Assembly: GCA_028279995.1 (NCBI GenBank) | Contig: JANQMQ010000515.1 | Coordinates: 1-7,802 of the forward strand | Source of the DNA: Candidatus Phaeomarinibacter sp. | Lineage (GTDB): Bacteria > Pseudomonadota > Alphaproteobacteria > CGMCC-115125 | Length of the DNA stretch: 7,802 nucleotides | Direction of reading: 5' to 3' | Part shown: piece after piece, positions 1 to 5,144 of the stretch | How the letters are laid out: each line of letters starts with the position of its first letter | Numbering within the stretch: the stretch's first letter is position 1 | Made by a program: the position numbers and the translations under genes | The notes under the pieces: generated by a model | What the model was told of the DNA's origin: nothing | Seen by the model: the letters and a program-made list of their open reading frames with translations, nothing else | The model's database searches: none

Positions 1-1
1 T

Positions 2-730
2 CTGGTGATTGCGAGCCGCCGCAAGGACCGGGTGGACGAAGCCGTCTCGGCCCTCAAGGACATGGGCTACGAGGCGGCGGGTACGGCCTGCGACGTGTCA
101 AAGCGCGCCGACGTTGAGGCTCTGGCGGACTTTGCCTGGGAGACCTATGGCAAGGCGGATGTGCTGCTCAACAACGCAGGCGTCGCGCAGGGCAAGCGCG
201 GGCCGGTCATGTCGCTCAATCTTGAAGAGTTCGACACGGTGCTGGGCATCAATGTCTACGGCACGCTTTACGGCATACAGGTGTTTGGCCAGCGCTTCTT
301 GGAGCAGGGCACGCCGGCGGCCATCTACAATGTGGGGTCTGAAAACAGTTTCTTCCCTGCCGTGCCGGGGTCGTCCGCCTACATCTCCTCCAAGCATTCT
401 GTCCTGGCGATCACGGAACAACTGGCGGAAGAAGTACCGGACTTCATCGACGTCTCGCTGATCTGCCCAGGCTATGTGCAGTCAGAGATGACGGCCGGCA
501 ATCCCGACGGCATGCCGACAGATGAGTTCACATCACTGACACTAAAACAGCTCAAGGCCGGTGAGCTTTACGTCGTCTCGCACGCCTACAACATGGTGCA
601 TATCGACAAGCGCTATAACGCGCTCAGCAAGGCCTTTGCGACGTATGCACCGCGATATGACGGCGATGATGAATATGACGTGGGCTGCATGATCGAGAAG
701 ATGATGGCGGCACGGGCGGCGAAGGGGTAA
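2..730 (+). CDS. Short-chain dehydrogenase/reductase (SDR), N-terminus outside window
   Basis: NAD(P)-dependent oxidoreductase of the classical SDR family, expected to be cytosolic; the substrate cannot be read from the sequence. The reading frame is already open at the left edge (Leu-Val-Ile-Ala-Ser-Arg-Arg), which matches the second strand of the Rossmann fold. The glycine-rich TGxxxGxG motif must therefore lie upstream of the window, and the GTG at position 5 is internal, not the start. Counting from that GTG, the NNAG motif is at residues 56-59, the catalytic serine is probably Ser112 (in NVGSEN), the YxxxK pair is Tyr126 and Lys130, and the PG motif after strand six is at 155-156. All catalytic elements present in this part are intact. 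The C-terminal tail after residue 160 is long and helical, as in SDRs with a substrate-binding cap. The DUF3126 gene follows on the same strand after about 100 bases. Family assignment is firm; specificity is unknown. Confidence 0.93.
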   Translation: MVIASRRKDRVDEAVSALKDMGYEAAGTACDVSKRADVEALADFAWETYGKADVLLNNAGVAQGKRGPVMSLNLEEFDTVLGINVYGTLYGIQVFGQRFLEQGTPAAIYNVGSENSFFPAVPGSSAYISSKHSVLAITEQLAEEVPDFIDVSLICPGYVQSEMTAGNPDGMPTDEFTSLTLKQLKAGELYVVSHAYNMVHIDKRYNALSKAFATYAPRYDGDDEYDVGCMIEKMMAARAAKG

Positions 731-732
731 CT

Positions 733-748
733 GACTGCGTTTGCAGTC
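733..748 (+). terminator. Short hairpin just after the SDR stop codon
   Basis: GACTGC and GCAGTC form a perfect 6-bp stem around a GTTT tetraloop, starting three bases after the TAA stop. No T tract follows, so this is not a standard rho-independent terminator. It could be an mRNA 3'-end stabiliser, a weak terminator or a chance palindrome. Confidence 0.3.
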
Positions 749-817
749 TCAGCCCGCAGGCGCTACATCAGGCGCACGGGTTTCGCGCCCACCACCTATC
801 CCCCTACATGCCAGCCT

Positions 818-821
818 GGAG
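818..821 (+). promoter_or_regulatory. Ribosome binding site that sets the DUF3126 start
   Basis: GGAG lies 7 bases before the GTG at 829. The in-frame ATG at 808 has only pyrimidine-rich sequence upstream and no Shine-Dalgarno match, so the GTG is the better start. Confidence 0.6.
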
Positions 822-828
822 CGTTCCC

Positions 829-1047
829 GTGGATCAGACAGAAATCACCCAACTCGAAACCTATCTGCGGAAGAAGTTCCGGCTGGATACGATCGAGGTG
901 CGCCAGCGTCCGGTCAAGGATGACTCGGTTGAGGTTTACATCGGTGACGAGTTCATCGGCGTTCTGTTCAAGGACGAAGAAGACGGTGAAGTCTCCTACG
1001 ACTTCAACATGGCCATCCTCGCCTTTGACCTCGAGACCGGGTCCTAA
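829..1047 (+). CDS. DUF3126 family protein, small alphaproteobacterial protein of unknown function
   Basis: Small acidic protein of 72 residues, starting at the GTG codon with the sequence MDQTEITQLETYLRKKF. It has no membrane segment or signal peptide and is probably cytosolic. The pattern is a short N-terminal helix, then KDDSVEVYIGDEFIGVLF, an acidic turn (KDEEDGEVSYDF) and a final MAILAFDLE strand. This matches, from memory, the DUF3126 family, which is about 70 residues long and found in Alphaproteobacteria; no function is established. An upstream ATG at 808 would add seven residues (MPAWSVP) that do not look conserved and lacks a ribosome binding site. It is on the same strand as the SDR gene but separated by about 100 bases and a hairpin, so co-transcription is uncertain. 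It converges on the next gene with a 22-base gap. Confidence 0.85.
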   Translation: MDQTEITQLETYLRKKFRLDTIEVRQRPVKDDSVEVYIGDEFIGVLFKDEEDGEVSYDFNMAILAFDLETGS

Positions 1048-1069
1048 GGTCCCAGCGTCTGTTCGCGTC

Positions 1070-1846
1070 CTATTCGGCAGGTGCCAGCCGCAACTCCTCC
1101 GGCGGGTCAGCCGGTCTGGCGTTGTCGCGGAAGAGGGCGATCAAGGCCAGGGCCTGATTGTCGATGGTCTTCCAGTCGGCCAGGTGCGCACGCTTGTAGC
1201 GGTAGCGCAGGACAACATTTTCACTCAGCAGGATTTCGCGTCGGCACCACAGCAAGGGCTCGTCGCGTGAGCACAGCAGGAGAGCCGGCGCGCCGGCGGG
1301 TCCTTCGCCCACATACATGTCCTGGCCGCTGAAGCCTGTCTCGTTTCTGAAGACGAAATGGCGCAGGCCATGCGGCCCGGGTTCACCGGTACGGTTGGTC
1401 ACGGCAGGTAGATAGACCAGTTCCAGACGGGGCTGCGCTGCCAGCACGGCTGTTGTCTCTTCTATGCGCATGTGAATGACCGGCGACTGGGCGTCCGACC
1501 TGTCAAAGTCTTCCCGCCTGCGCTCCGTGAACGGATCAAATTCAGGCAGCAGGGCGTGGAGATCCACCATTTCCATGGGGCCGCCGGAGCGGGCTGACGA
1601 AAACCGCGTGAAATTGGCCGGAACGGCCAGTTGAACGTCCCCGATGGATATATGAACCCGCTCGCCCCGGTCAGTGGATTCGGGTGCCGTTCCAAGGATT
1701 TCTTCGGTCGTCGGGCCGACATAGTACCAAAGAAAAATCGCGGCAAAGACGATGACGCCGCTCGCGACCAGCAATGGAATAAGCCAGGGCGGACGCTCGA
1801 CGACTTCATCACTGGTGCTTCGGTTGGTCTGCTGCCGCGTGGCCAT
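1070..1846 (-). CDS. Membrane-anchored protein of unknown function with a periplasmic domain
   Basis: A 258-residue protein that I do not recognise by name. Residues 1-20 are polar, residues 21-43 form one clear transmembrane helix (WLIPLLVASGVIVFAAIFLW), and the remaining roughly 210 residues have the alternating strand-like pattern of a soluble domain. With few positive charges before the helix, topology is not certain, but an N-in anchor with the main domain in the periplasm is most likely. The domain contains two cysteines (Cys192 and Cys201) in CSRDEPLLWC, which could form a disulfide, and a conserved-looking end with RYRYKRAHLADW and a final amphipathic helix near 229-241. The ATG at 1846 has only a weak purine-rich sequence (AGAAAG) upstream. 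The gene is convergent with DUF3126 and has a gene-free region upstream, so it is probably monocistronic. No catalytic motif is visible. That it is a real gene is well supported by composition and length. Confidence 0.8.
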   Translation of the reverse strand: MATRQQTNRSTSDEVVERPPWLIPLLVASGVIVFAAIFLWYYVGPTTEEILGTAPESTDRGERVHISIGDVQLAVPANFTRFSSARSGGPMEMVDLHALLPEFDPFTERRREDFDRSDAQSPVIHMRIEETTAVLAAQPRLELVYLPAVTNRTGEPGPHGLRHFVFRNETGFSGQDMYVGEGPAGAPALLLCSRDEPLLWCRREILLSENVVLRYRYKRAHLADWKTIDNQALALIALFRDNARPADPPEELRLAPAE

Positions 1847-1876
1847 GAGTGTCTTTCTGCAAGCTGTCGCCGAAGG

Positions 1877-1895
1877 GAAGGACCGTAGGTCCTTC
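1877..1895. repeat. Perfect 8-bp inverted repeat upstream of the membrane-anchored protein gene
   Basis: GAAGGACC, then the three bases GTA, then GGTCCTTC. The centre is about 40 bases upstream of the start codon at 1846, so on the - strand it would lie in the leader or over the promoter. An overlapping second pairing exists (CGAAGG at 1871-1876 with CCTTCG at 1891-1896). It could be an operator for a dimeric regulator or a hairpin in the mRNA leader. Confidence 0.5.
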
Positions 1896-2004
1896 GTTGG
1901 GCGCGAAGCATTTCACAGGATTCGGGCTGGCGGCAATCAAACTCAGGCGGTGAATGTGCTGCGGCAGACATCCGAAGGGCAGGGAGGAGAGGGCCCCGGC
2001 GTAT

Positions 2005-2046
2005 CACCATGAGACAGGTTCGGCGTCTTCGCCGGTGTCTCAGGTG
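2005..2046. repeat. Long imperfect hairpin in the non-coding stretch
   Basis: CACC (2005-2008) pairs with GGTG (2043-2046), leaving A2009 bulged. TGAGACA (2010-2016) pairs with TGTCTCA (2036-2042), and CGGCG (2021-2025) pairs with CGCCG (2030-2034) around a TCTT tetraloop. The two inner helices are separated by an asymmetric internal loop (GGTT against G). There is no T tract on either side on either strand, so it does not look like an intrinsic terminator. It may be an extragenic palindrome or part of a structured RNA. Confidence 0.5.
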
Positions 2047-2221
2047 TCATGGAATGGTCCGAGCGCAGCGCATTCCTCGCGCAGTGCAGTCGAAAAACGG
2101 CGGAAACCTTGAGTTCCTGGACTGGTATGCCTCTTGCCAAGTCTCCCGTGTGAATGCGCGACATGCGTTTGCGCGGACACGATGTGTATGACGGCTTCCA
2201 ACGGGTCAATCGAGGCAGACA

Positions 2222-2533
2222 ATGGGCGAAATGACCGCTTTCGTGATGGCGGTGCTGACAGGCATCGTCGCGGCAGGACTAACTTCCAGTCTTTACCGGC
2301 TCGTGACCAACAAGCCGCCGAGCTTCAGCGTTCTGACGGCGCCGTTGCCGGAAGTCGTCACGGGCATGGCGACCCTCATTTTCGCGGGGCCTGCGGTCAT
2401 CATGCGCAATGCTGTCAGGGCACGCGTGCTCGAACAGCGGCCCTGGGTCTGGCTTGGCCTGTCCACATCGATTGCCGTTTTCTGGAGCTTCATGTCCGGC
2501 ATCTTTGTGCTGAGCCTCATCCTCGCCCGCTAG
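2222..2533 (+). CDS. Small conserved-type membrane protein, three transmembrane segments
   Basis: A 103-residue inner-membrane protein of unknown function. Hydrophobic segments lie near residues 5-27, 45-62 and 76-100. The loop between the first two contains SSLYRLVTNKPPSF, and a basic patch (RNAVRARVLEQR, about 62-73) precedes the last helix. By the positive-inside rule that patch should be cytoplasmic. From memory it resembles a family of about 100 residues in Rhizobiales annotated DUF6949; this is not verified. The ATG at 2222 is well supported by GAGG at 2212-2215, six bases upstream. It has no close same-strand neighbour: the next + gene starts more than 400 bases away, so it is probably monocistronic. 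I see no terminator with a T tract after the TAG stop. Confidence 0.8.
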   Translation: MGEMTAFVMAVLTGIVAAGLTSSLYRLVTNKPPSFSVLTAPLPEVVTGMATLIFAGPAVIMRNAVRARVLEQRPWVWLGLSTSIAVFWSFMSGIFVLSLILAR

Positions 2534-2762
2534 GCGGAACAGCTCTCACTCCTTCACGTTCGGCCCCGGTTTCGGGCTTCGACGCCGCACATCAAGCTTG
2601 TGTGCGCTGCAACAAGCCGTGCCTGTGTGCATGGCTGGCATACTCAAATGAGAATGATCCGGGAATGATTCAGCGTTCATAAACGCGAATTTCCTGTGTA
2701 TTTAGTGCAGAAAATCAAAATCAATCATATAAATCAATGGTTTACTGATTTTCGACAGTTTT

Positions 2763-2777
2763 TTGACAAATCGTCAA
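2763..2777. promoter_or_regulatory. Inverted repeat TTGAC-N5-GTCAA
   Basis: A perfect 5+5 palindrome with a 5-base spacer inside the AT-rich island. Its right half overlaps the first copy of the 10-bp direct repeat. The TTGACA at 2763-2768 could also serve as a -35 box, but I see no good -10 at 16-18 bases. Candidate regulator site. Confidence 0.35.
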
Positions 2778-2820
2778 CCACGTTCTCTCATATCGAACTG
2801 GTATATAAATTCGTCAACCA
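2771..2820. repeat. Direct repeat TCGTCAACCA, two copies 40 bases apart
   Basis: TCGTCAACCA occurs exactly at 2771-2780 and again at 2811-2820, both preceded by A-rich sequence. The start-to-start distance of 40 bases is close to four helical turns, which would put two bound proteins on roughly the same face of the DNA. Candidate binding sites for a regulator of the gene at 2946. Confidence 0.45.
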
Positions 2821-2835
2821 TTTGGGTTCATTGTC

Positions 2836-2864
2836 TTGACCCTGTGATCTGCTGTGACTATCTC
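2836..2864 (+). promoter_or_regulatory. Candidate sigma-70-type promoter for the small membrane protein gene
   Basis: TTGACC (2836-2841) is followed after exactly 17 bases by TATCTC (2859-2864). The -35 is close to consensus and the -10 is relaxed, as is common in Alphaproteobacteria. It would start the transcript near 2871, giving a leader of about 75 bases. The direct repeats end 16 bases upstream of the -35, a usual activator position. Confidence 0.4.
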
Positions 2865-2933
2865 AGCGTACAGGTTCAGTAATTGATGCGATGCAACAGC
2901 CCCCCCGGCTTCCCCCATTTTTGCAGCGCAACC

Positions 2934-2938
2934 GGGAG
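2934..2938 (+). promoter_or_regulatory. Ribosome binding site that sets the start at 2946
   Basis: GGGAG lies 7 bases before the ATG at 2946. The longer in-frame alternatives (TTG at 2883, ATG at 2886) lack a ribosome binding site and would add a non-hydrophobic, cysteine-containing tail. Confidence 0.65.
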
Positions 2939-2945
2939 TAAGACC

Positions 2946-3236
2946 ATGCAGACGATGATTGGTAATTTTGTTGCCGCTGCAGCGATGGTTGTAACGGTGG
3001 TTCTCTTCGAGATGGGGATGATGTCCCCGGGCAACGCGTTCTTCGCGGTTGCTTTCGTGATCCTGATGTTTACCGCCAACCAGCTCATCGCGCGCGAAAA
3101 CCAGCCGCTGCGTGATGCTGTCATCAACATGTTCACGAACCCGGCGTCCTACGCGGGCCGCGGGTCTTTCGCAGCTTATGTTGGCTCGACCGCAGTTGGG
3201 GCCATCGTGATTGTTCAGACGCTGGCTTATCTCTAG
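2946..3236 (+). CDS. Small membrane protein of unknown function, about three transmembrane segments
   Basis: A 96-residue hydrophobic protein that I do not recognise. Hydrophobic stretches lie near residues 5-22 (GNFVAAAAMVVTVVLFEMG), 29-47 (an Ala/Phe/Val-rich helix ending in FTANQLIA) and 76-94 (AAYVGSTAVGAIVIVQTLAYL). Between the second and third is a polar loop of about 28 residues (ARENQPLRDAVINMFTNPASYAGRG). The start is set by GGGAG seven bases upstream. The gene is isolated, with its own AT-rich upstream region and candidate promoter, and a strong intrinsic terminator begins 60 bases after the stop, so it is very likely transcribed alone. The opposite-strand open frames over the same bases have strongly basic, non-protein-like composition. 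No function can be inferred; small size and independent transcription suit a stress or envelope protein, but that is a guess. Confidence 0.75.
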   Translation: MQTMIGNFVAAAAMVVTVVLFEMGMMSPGNAFFAVAFVILMFTANQLIARENQPLRDAVINMFTNPASYAGRGSFAAYVGSTAVGAIVIVQTLAYL

Positions 3237-3258
3237 GCAACGCTGAACAGGATCTTCC

Positions 3259-3290
3259 TCAAGACGACGCATTCCTCCCTGACGTCTTGA
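3259..3290 (+). other. Hairpin in the 3' untranslated region
   Basis: TCAAGACG (3259-3266) and CGTCTTGA (3283-3290) form a perfect 8-bp stem around a 16-base loop, immediately upstream of the terminator hairpin. With the terminator it gives the transcript a two-hairpin 3' end. Confidence 0.5.
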
Positions 3291-3295
3291 AACAC

Positions 3296-3334
3296 TGGGC
3301 GCTCTTCCTCTCCTCAGGAAGGCGCCCATTTTTT
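3296..3334 (+). terminator. Rho-independent terminator of the small membrane protein gene
   Basis: TGGGCGC (3296-3302) pairs with GCGCCCA (3322-3328). After a bulged T3303, CTTCCT (3304-3309) pairs with AGGAAG (3316-3321) around a CTCCTC loop, making 13 paired bases. Six T residues follow at 3329-3334. It points rightward; the - strand side lacks a comparable T tract, so it mainly serves the + strand gene, though it also sits in the gap where the convergent - strand gene ends. Confidence 0.9.
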
Positions 3335-3365
3335 ATGTGCAAGGGCATAGTTGGGACTGGGGCGT

Positions 3366-4457
3366 CTAGGCCAGCTTGTTGGGCGTTGCAGCCGCTCTCG
3401 CTTCCGCCACCCGGATACGCCGCCGCTTCATGACGCGGCGGCTGCCGGCCAGCCCCAGCCAACCCAGAATGGCGGCACCCAGCGCCCAGACCCATTCCGC
3501 CATCCAGCGCAGAATGTTGATGGCGCCCTTGAAGCCCCGCAGCGACGTCTTGCCGGTCAGCTCAATGATGCCGCGTGTCTTGACGCCCAGCGTCTTTGAC
3601 ATGTCGGCCACGTTGTCCAGGTCGCCGGTGTTCCTGACATATTTCATCAGCCGCACGCTTTCCGCCGGGCCCACGGCTGTGCGCATGTCGTCCATGCGGG
3701 CGAGCACCGGAAACAGGTCTGCCCCCTTCACATTGTCCGCATAGGTGCCGATGGCACGGCGGGTGGCGTTGGGGTTGGCCAGCGATACGTCAGAGAGGGT
3801 GCGCCGAAGGGCTGGGAAGTCCACCGCGCGGGACACCAGCTGGCCGAGCTCCCGGGTGAAGGATCTGGTCATGGTGCCCGCCTTCTTGGCCACTTTCAGC
3901 AATGAGACGCCGACGCGGGCCGGCAGGCCGCTGCCCGCACTGGCAACGGTGCCTGCGGTCACAGCAAGGCCGACGACGGAGAGCCCGAGTACGATCTCGC
4001 TGTAGTCTTCTCCGGCGACCAGCTTGGAGCCTTCGCTGCCGATGTCGCGGATGTCGCCGATGACGGTGAGGTCAGAGGTGACGGCACCTGCGAAGGCGGC
4101 ATTGTCGCTGCCTTCGCCGGTGATGAAGCCTTCAAAGAAATTACCCGTGTTGCGCAGGACCACCGCGGTGGTGGTCTGTGAGGCGGCCAGGGCGTCCTGC
4201 GTCTGCGGGCTCAGGGTGCGGTTCATGTAGGCGGCAATTTCCACATACATCTCCGCGTCGTCCTGGCGGCCCTCTTCGATGGCTTGGAGGATCAGCCCGT
4301 CCAGCTCGTCCGGGCCAACACTGGCATTGAGTTCAAGGAGGATCAGCGTTTCGGACGGAATCCGGTCGACATACTCGTCAAGCAGTCCCGCCTCGAGCGC
4401 CATGATGGTGCCGCCTGGAATGACGATGGCCAGAAAAACAAAGAAGAACGCACGCAT
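3366..4457 (-). CDS. Exported or membrane protein of unknown function (363 residues)
   Basis: Not recognised by name. The start chosen is the ATG at 4457 (MRAFFFVFLAIVIPGG), because GGAGG lies six bases upstream; an ATG at 4475 would overlap that site. Residues 1-20 look like a signal peptide or N-terminal anchor. The middle (about 108-139) holds a distinctive block containing GFITGEGSDNAAFAG and SDLTVIGDIRDI. A glycine/alanine-rich hydrophobic segment follows (155-180), then a basic, helical region (about 180-310). Near the end is a transmembrane helix (about 313-337, WMAEWVWALGAAILGWLG) and a basic tail (SRRVMKRRRIR). From memory, similar unnamed proteins with the same GD-R-D block and Gly/Ala-rich segment occur in other Proteobacteria; this is not verified. 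It lies 126 bases downstream of the NTF2-like gene on the same strand, so the two may be co-transcribed. No catalytic motif is evident. Confidence 0.8.
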   Translation of the reverse strand: MRAFFFVFLAIVIPGGTIMALEAGLLDEYVDRIPSETLILLELNASVGPDELDGLILQAIEEGRQDDAEMYVEIAAYMNRTLSPQTQDALAASQTTTAVVLRNTGNFFEGFITGEGSDNAAFAGAVTSDLTVIGDIRDIGSEGSKLVAGEDYSEIVLGLSVVGLAVTAGTVASAGSGLPARVGVSLLKVAKKAGTMTRSFTRELGQLVSRAVDFPALRRTLSDVSLANPNATRRAIGTYADNVKGADLFPVLARMDDMRTAVGPAESVRLMKYVRNTGDLDNVADMSKTLGVKTRGIIELTGKTSLRGFKGAINILRWMAEWVWALGAAILGWLGLAGSRRVMKRRRIRVAEARAAATPNKLA

Positions 4458-4463
4458 TTTACC

Positions 4464-4468
4464 CCTCC
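4464..4468 (-). promoter_or_regulatory. Ribosome binding site that sets the start at 4457
   Basis: On the - strand GGAGG is followed by six bases (GGTAAA) and then ATG. It lies inside the six-codon extension that an ATG at 4475 would give, which argues for the shorter form. Confidence 0.75.
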
Positions 4469-4583
4469 AAGACACGCAACAGGCGTCCAGGACCCCACAC
4501 AGATGTGAGCGTGCTGCATTGCGGCGCAGGATGCAACGAAGCTGTGCCGGGAGGCTTAACGCAGGGAGAGGCGCAAAACGGGC

Positions 4584-5021
4584 CTAGCCGGCCTGCTTCA
4601 TCTTTTCGAGCATGGCGCCCATGGCCGCATGCACGGCCTGAACCGCCTGAAGCGGGCGGATCATCACCCGGAACTCGGTGATCTTGCCTTCGTCATTGCA
4701 GGTGATGATGTCGACGCCGTTGACGTACTTGCCGTTCATTTCCGTTTCGAACTCAAGCACCGCCTGGTTCCCCGCCAGCACTTCCTTCGTGTATTTGAAC
4801 TTTCCGGCTTTGTCGGCGGGCTTGCCGTCGTCGGTCTTGGCCTGACCGCCCAATGTGCCGCCTGCCGCGCGCAGATAGGCGAGGGTGATGTCCTTGCCAT
4901 GTTGAGGCGTGAATACGACCGGCGAGAGAAACACGCAGTCGTCCGCAAGCAGATCCTCAAGGCCGCCGGGCTTCTTGTTGATGATGTAGTCGTGCCAGTC
5001 GGCAATGCATTTCTCGATCAT
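4584..5021 (-). CDS. NTF2-like / SnoaL-like domain protein
   Basis: A 145-residue soluble protein with the cone-shaped alpha+beta fold of the NTF2/SnoaL superfamily. Visible features are an N-terminal helix ending in WHDYI (9-13), the helix LEDLLADDCVFLSPV (21-35), the segment FTPQHGKDITLAYLRAA (37-53), strands VLEFETEMNGKYVNGVDII (88-106) and a final strand EFRVMIRPL (116-124) followed by a C-terminal helix. Members of this superfamily are isomerases, dehydratases, hydrolases or non-catalytic binding proteins, so activity cannot be assigned. No signal peptide is visible, so it is probably cytosolic. The ATG at 5021 has CTCCT on the + strand (AGGAG on the coding strand) eight bases upstream. 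It is divergent from the COQ4-family gene, and the shared region carries paired operator-like palindromes, which suggests common regulation. The unknown 363-residue gene lies downstream. Confidence 0.88.
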   Translation of the reverse strand: MIEKCIADWHDYIINKKPGGLEDLLADDCVFLSPVVFTPQHGKDITLAYLRAAGGTLGGQAKTDDGKPADKAGKFKYTKEVLAGNQAVLEFETEMNGKYVNGVDIITCNDEGKITEFRVMIRPLQAVQAVHAAMGAMLEKMKQAG

Positions 5022-5117
5022 GGGGGCGGCTCCTGCTGTCCTTGTGTCGGCGGACTGTAGCGGAACCCGGCGCCCTTTGGGTGCTCAAGTTTGAACAGTT
5101 GGCGGACAGTCTGCGTG

Positions 5118-5136
5118 CATAAAAATGAACACGTTC
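5118..5136 (+). promoter_or_regulatory. Operator-like palindrome, site 1
   Basis: CATAAAAATGAACACGTTC. The core GAACACGTTC (5127-5136) has complementary GAAC/GTTC arms around AC and is flanked by A4 (5122-5125) and T4 (5138-5141), which extends the dyad. It is a near-identical mirror copy of site 2. Its centre is about 110 bases upstream of the NTF2-like start. Confidence 0.6.
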
Positions 5137-5144
5137 TTTTTACC

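Larger units (their letters stand above)
1847..2221. other. Gene-free stretch between divergent genes
   Basis: About 375 bases lie between the start of the - strand membrane-anchored protein and the start of the + strand 103-residue protein, so promoters for both should lie here. Short open frames exist on both strands, but none has a convincing ribosome binding site together with protein-like composition. The structures I can see are a perfect inverted repeat at 1877-1895 and a long imperfect hairpin at 2005-2046, listed separately. I find no consensus -35/-10 pair and no recognisable RNA family. Confidence 0.6.
2534..2945. other. Gene-free stretch with an AT-rich island and repeats
   Basis: About 410 bases without a supported gene. 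The first 100 or so bases are GC-rich like the surroundings. From about 2675 to 2820 the sequence turns strongly AT-rich, with A- and T-tracts and repeated ATCAA words, unlike anything else in the window. It holds a TTGAC inverted repeat, a 10-bp direct repeat and a candidate promoter (listed separately), and then a C-rich leader before the gene at 2946. GAAAATCA (2710-2717) and TGATTTTC (2746-2753) are also inverted copies. The most likely role is the regulatory region of the downstream gene. Confidence 0.6.

Noticed and set aside
1462..2010. A - strand open frame of 182 codons overlapping the membrane-anchored protein gene
   Set aside because: Its composition is Arg/Pro/Ser-rich and shadow-like, and it runs out of frame with the better-supported gene.
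2596..2617. GCTTGT...ACAAGC inverted repeat downstream of the 103-residue protein gene as a terminator
   Set aside because: Only six base pairs with a ten-base loop and no T tract.
2134..2682. A + strand open frame of 182 codons overlapping the 103-residue membrane protein gene in another frame
   Set aside because: The product is rich in Arg, Cys and His without domain-like pattern, whereas the overlapping frame has transmembrane segments and a good ribosome binding site.
2814..3329. A - strand open frame of 171 codons opposite the small membrane protein gene
   Set aside because: The frame reads through the terminator hairpin and the C-rich leader and gives an Arg/Gly/His-rich product with no start signal.
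4515..4535. TGCAT...ATGCA inverted repeat between the NTF2-like gene and the 363-residue protein gene
   Set aside because: The stem is short (five bases plus an inner three with a bulge), and no T tract follows on either strand; not enough to call a terminator or attenuator.
5049..5110. Near-repeat GGCGGACTGT / GGCGGACAGT upstream of the NTF2-like gene
   Set aside because: One mismatch in ten bases and 52 bases apart, without symmetry or promoter geometry; it could be chance in GC-rich DNA.
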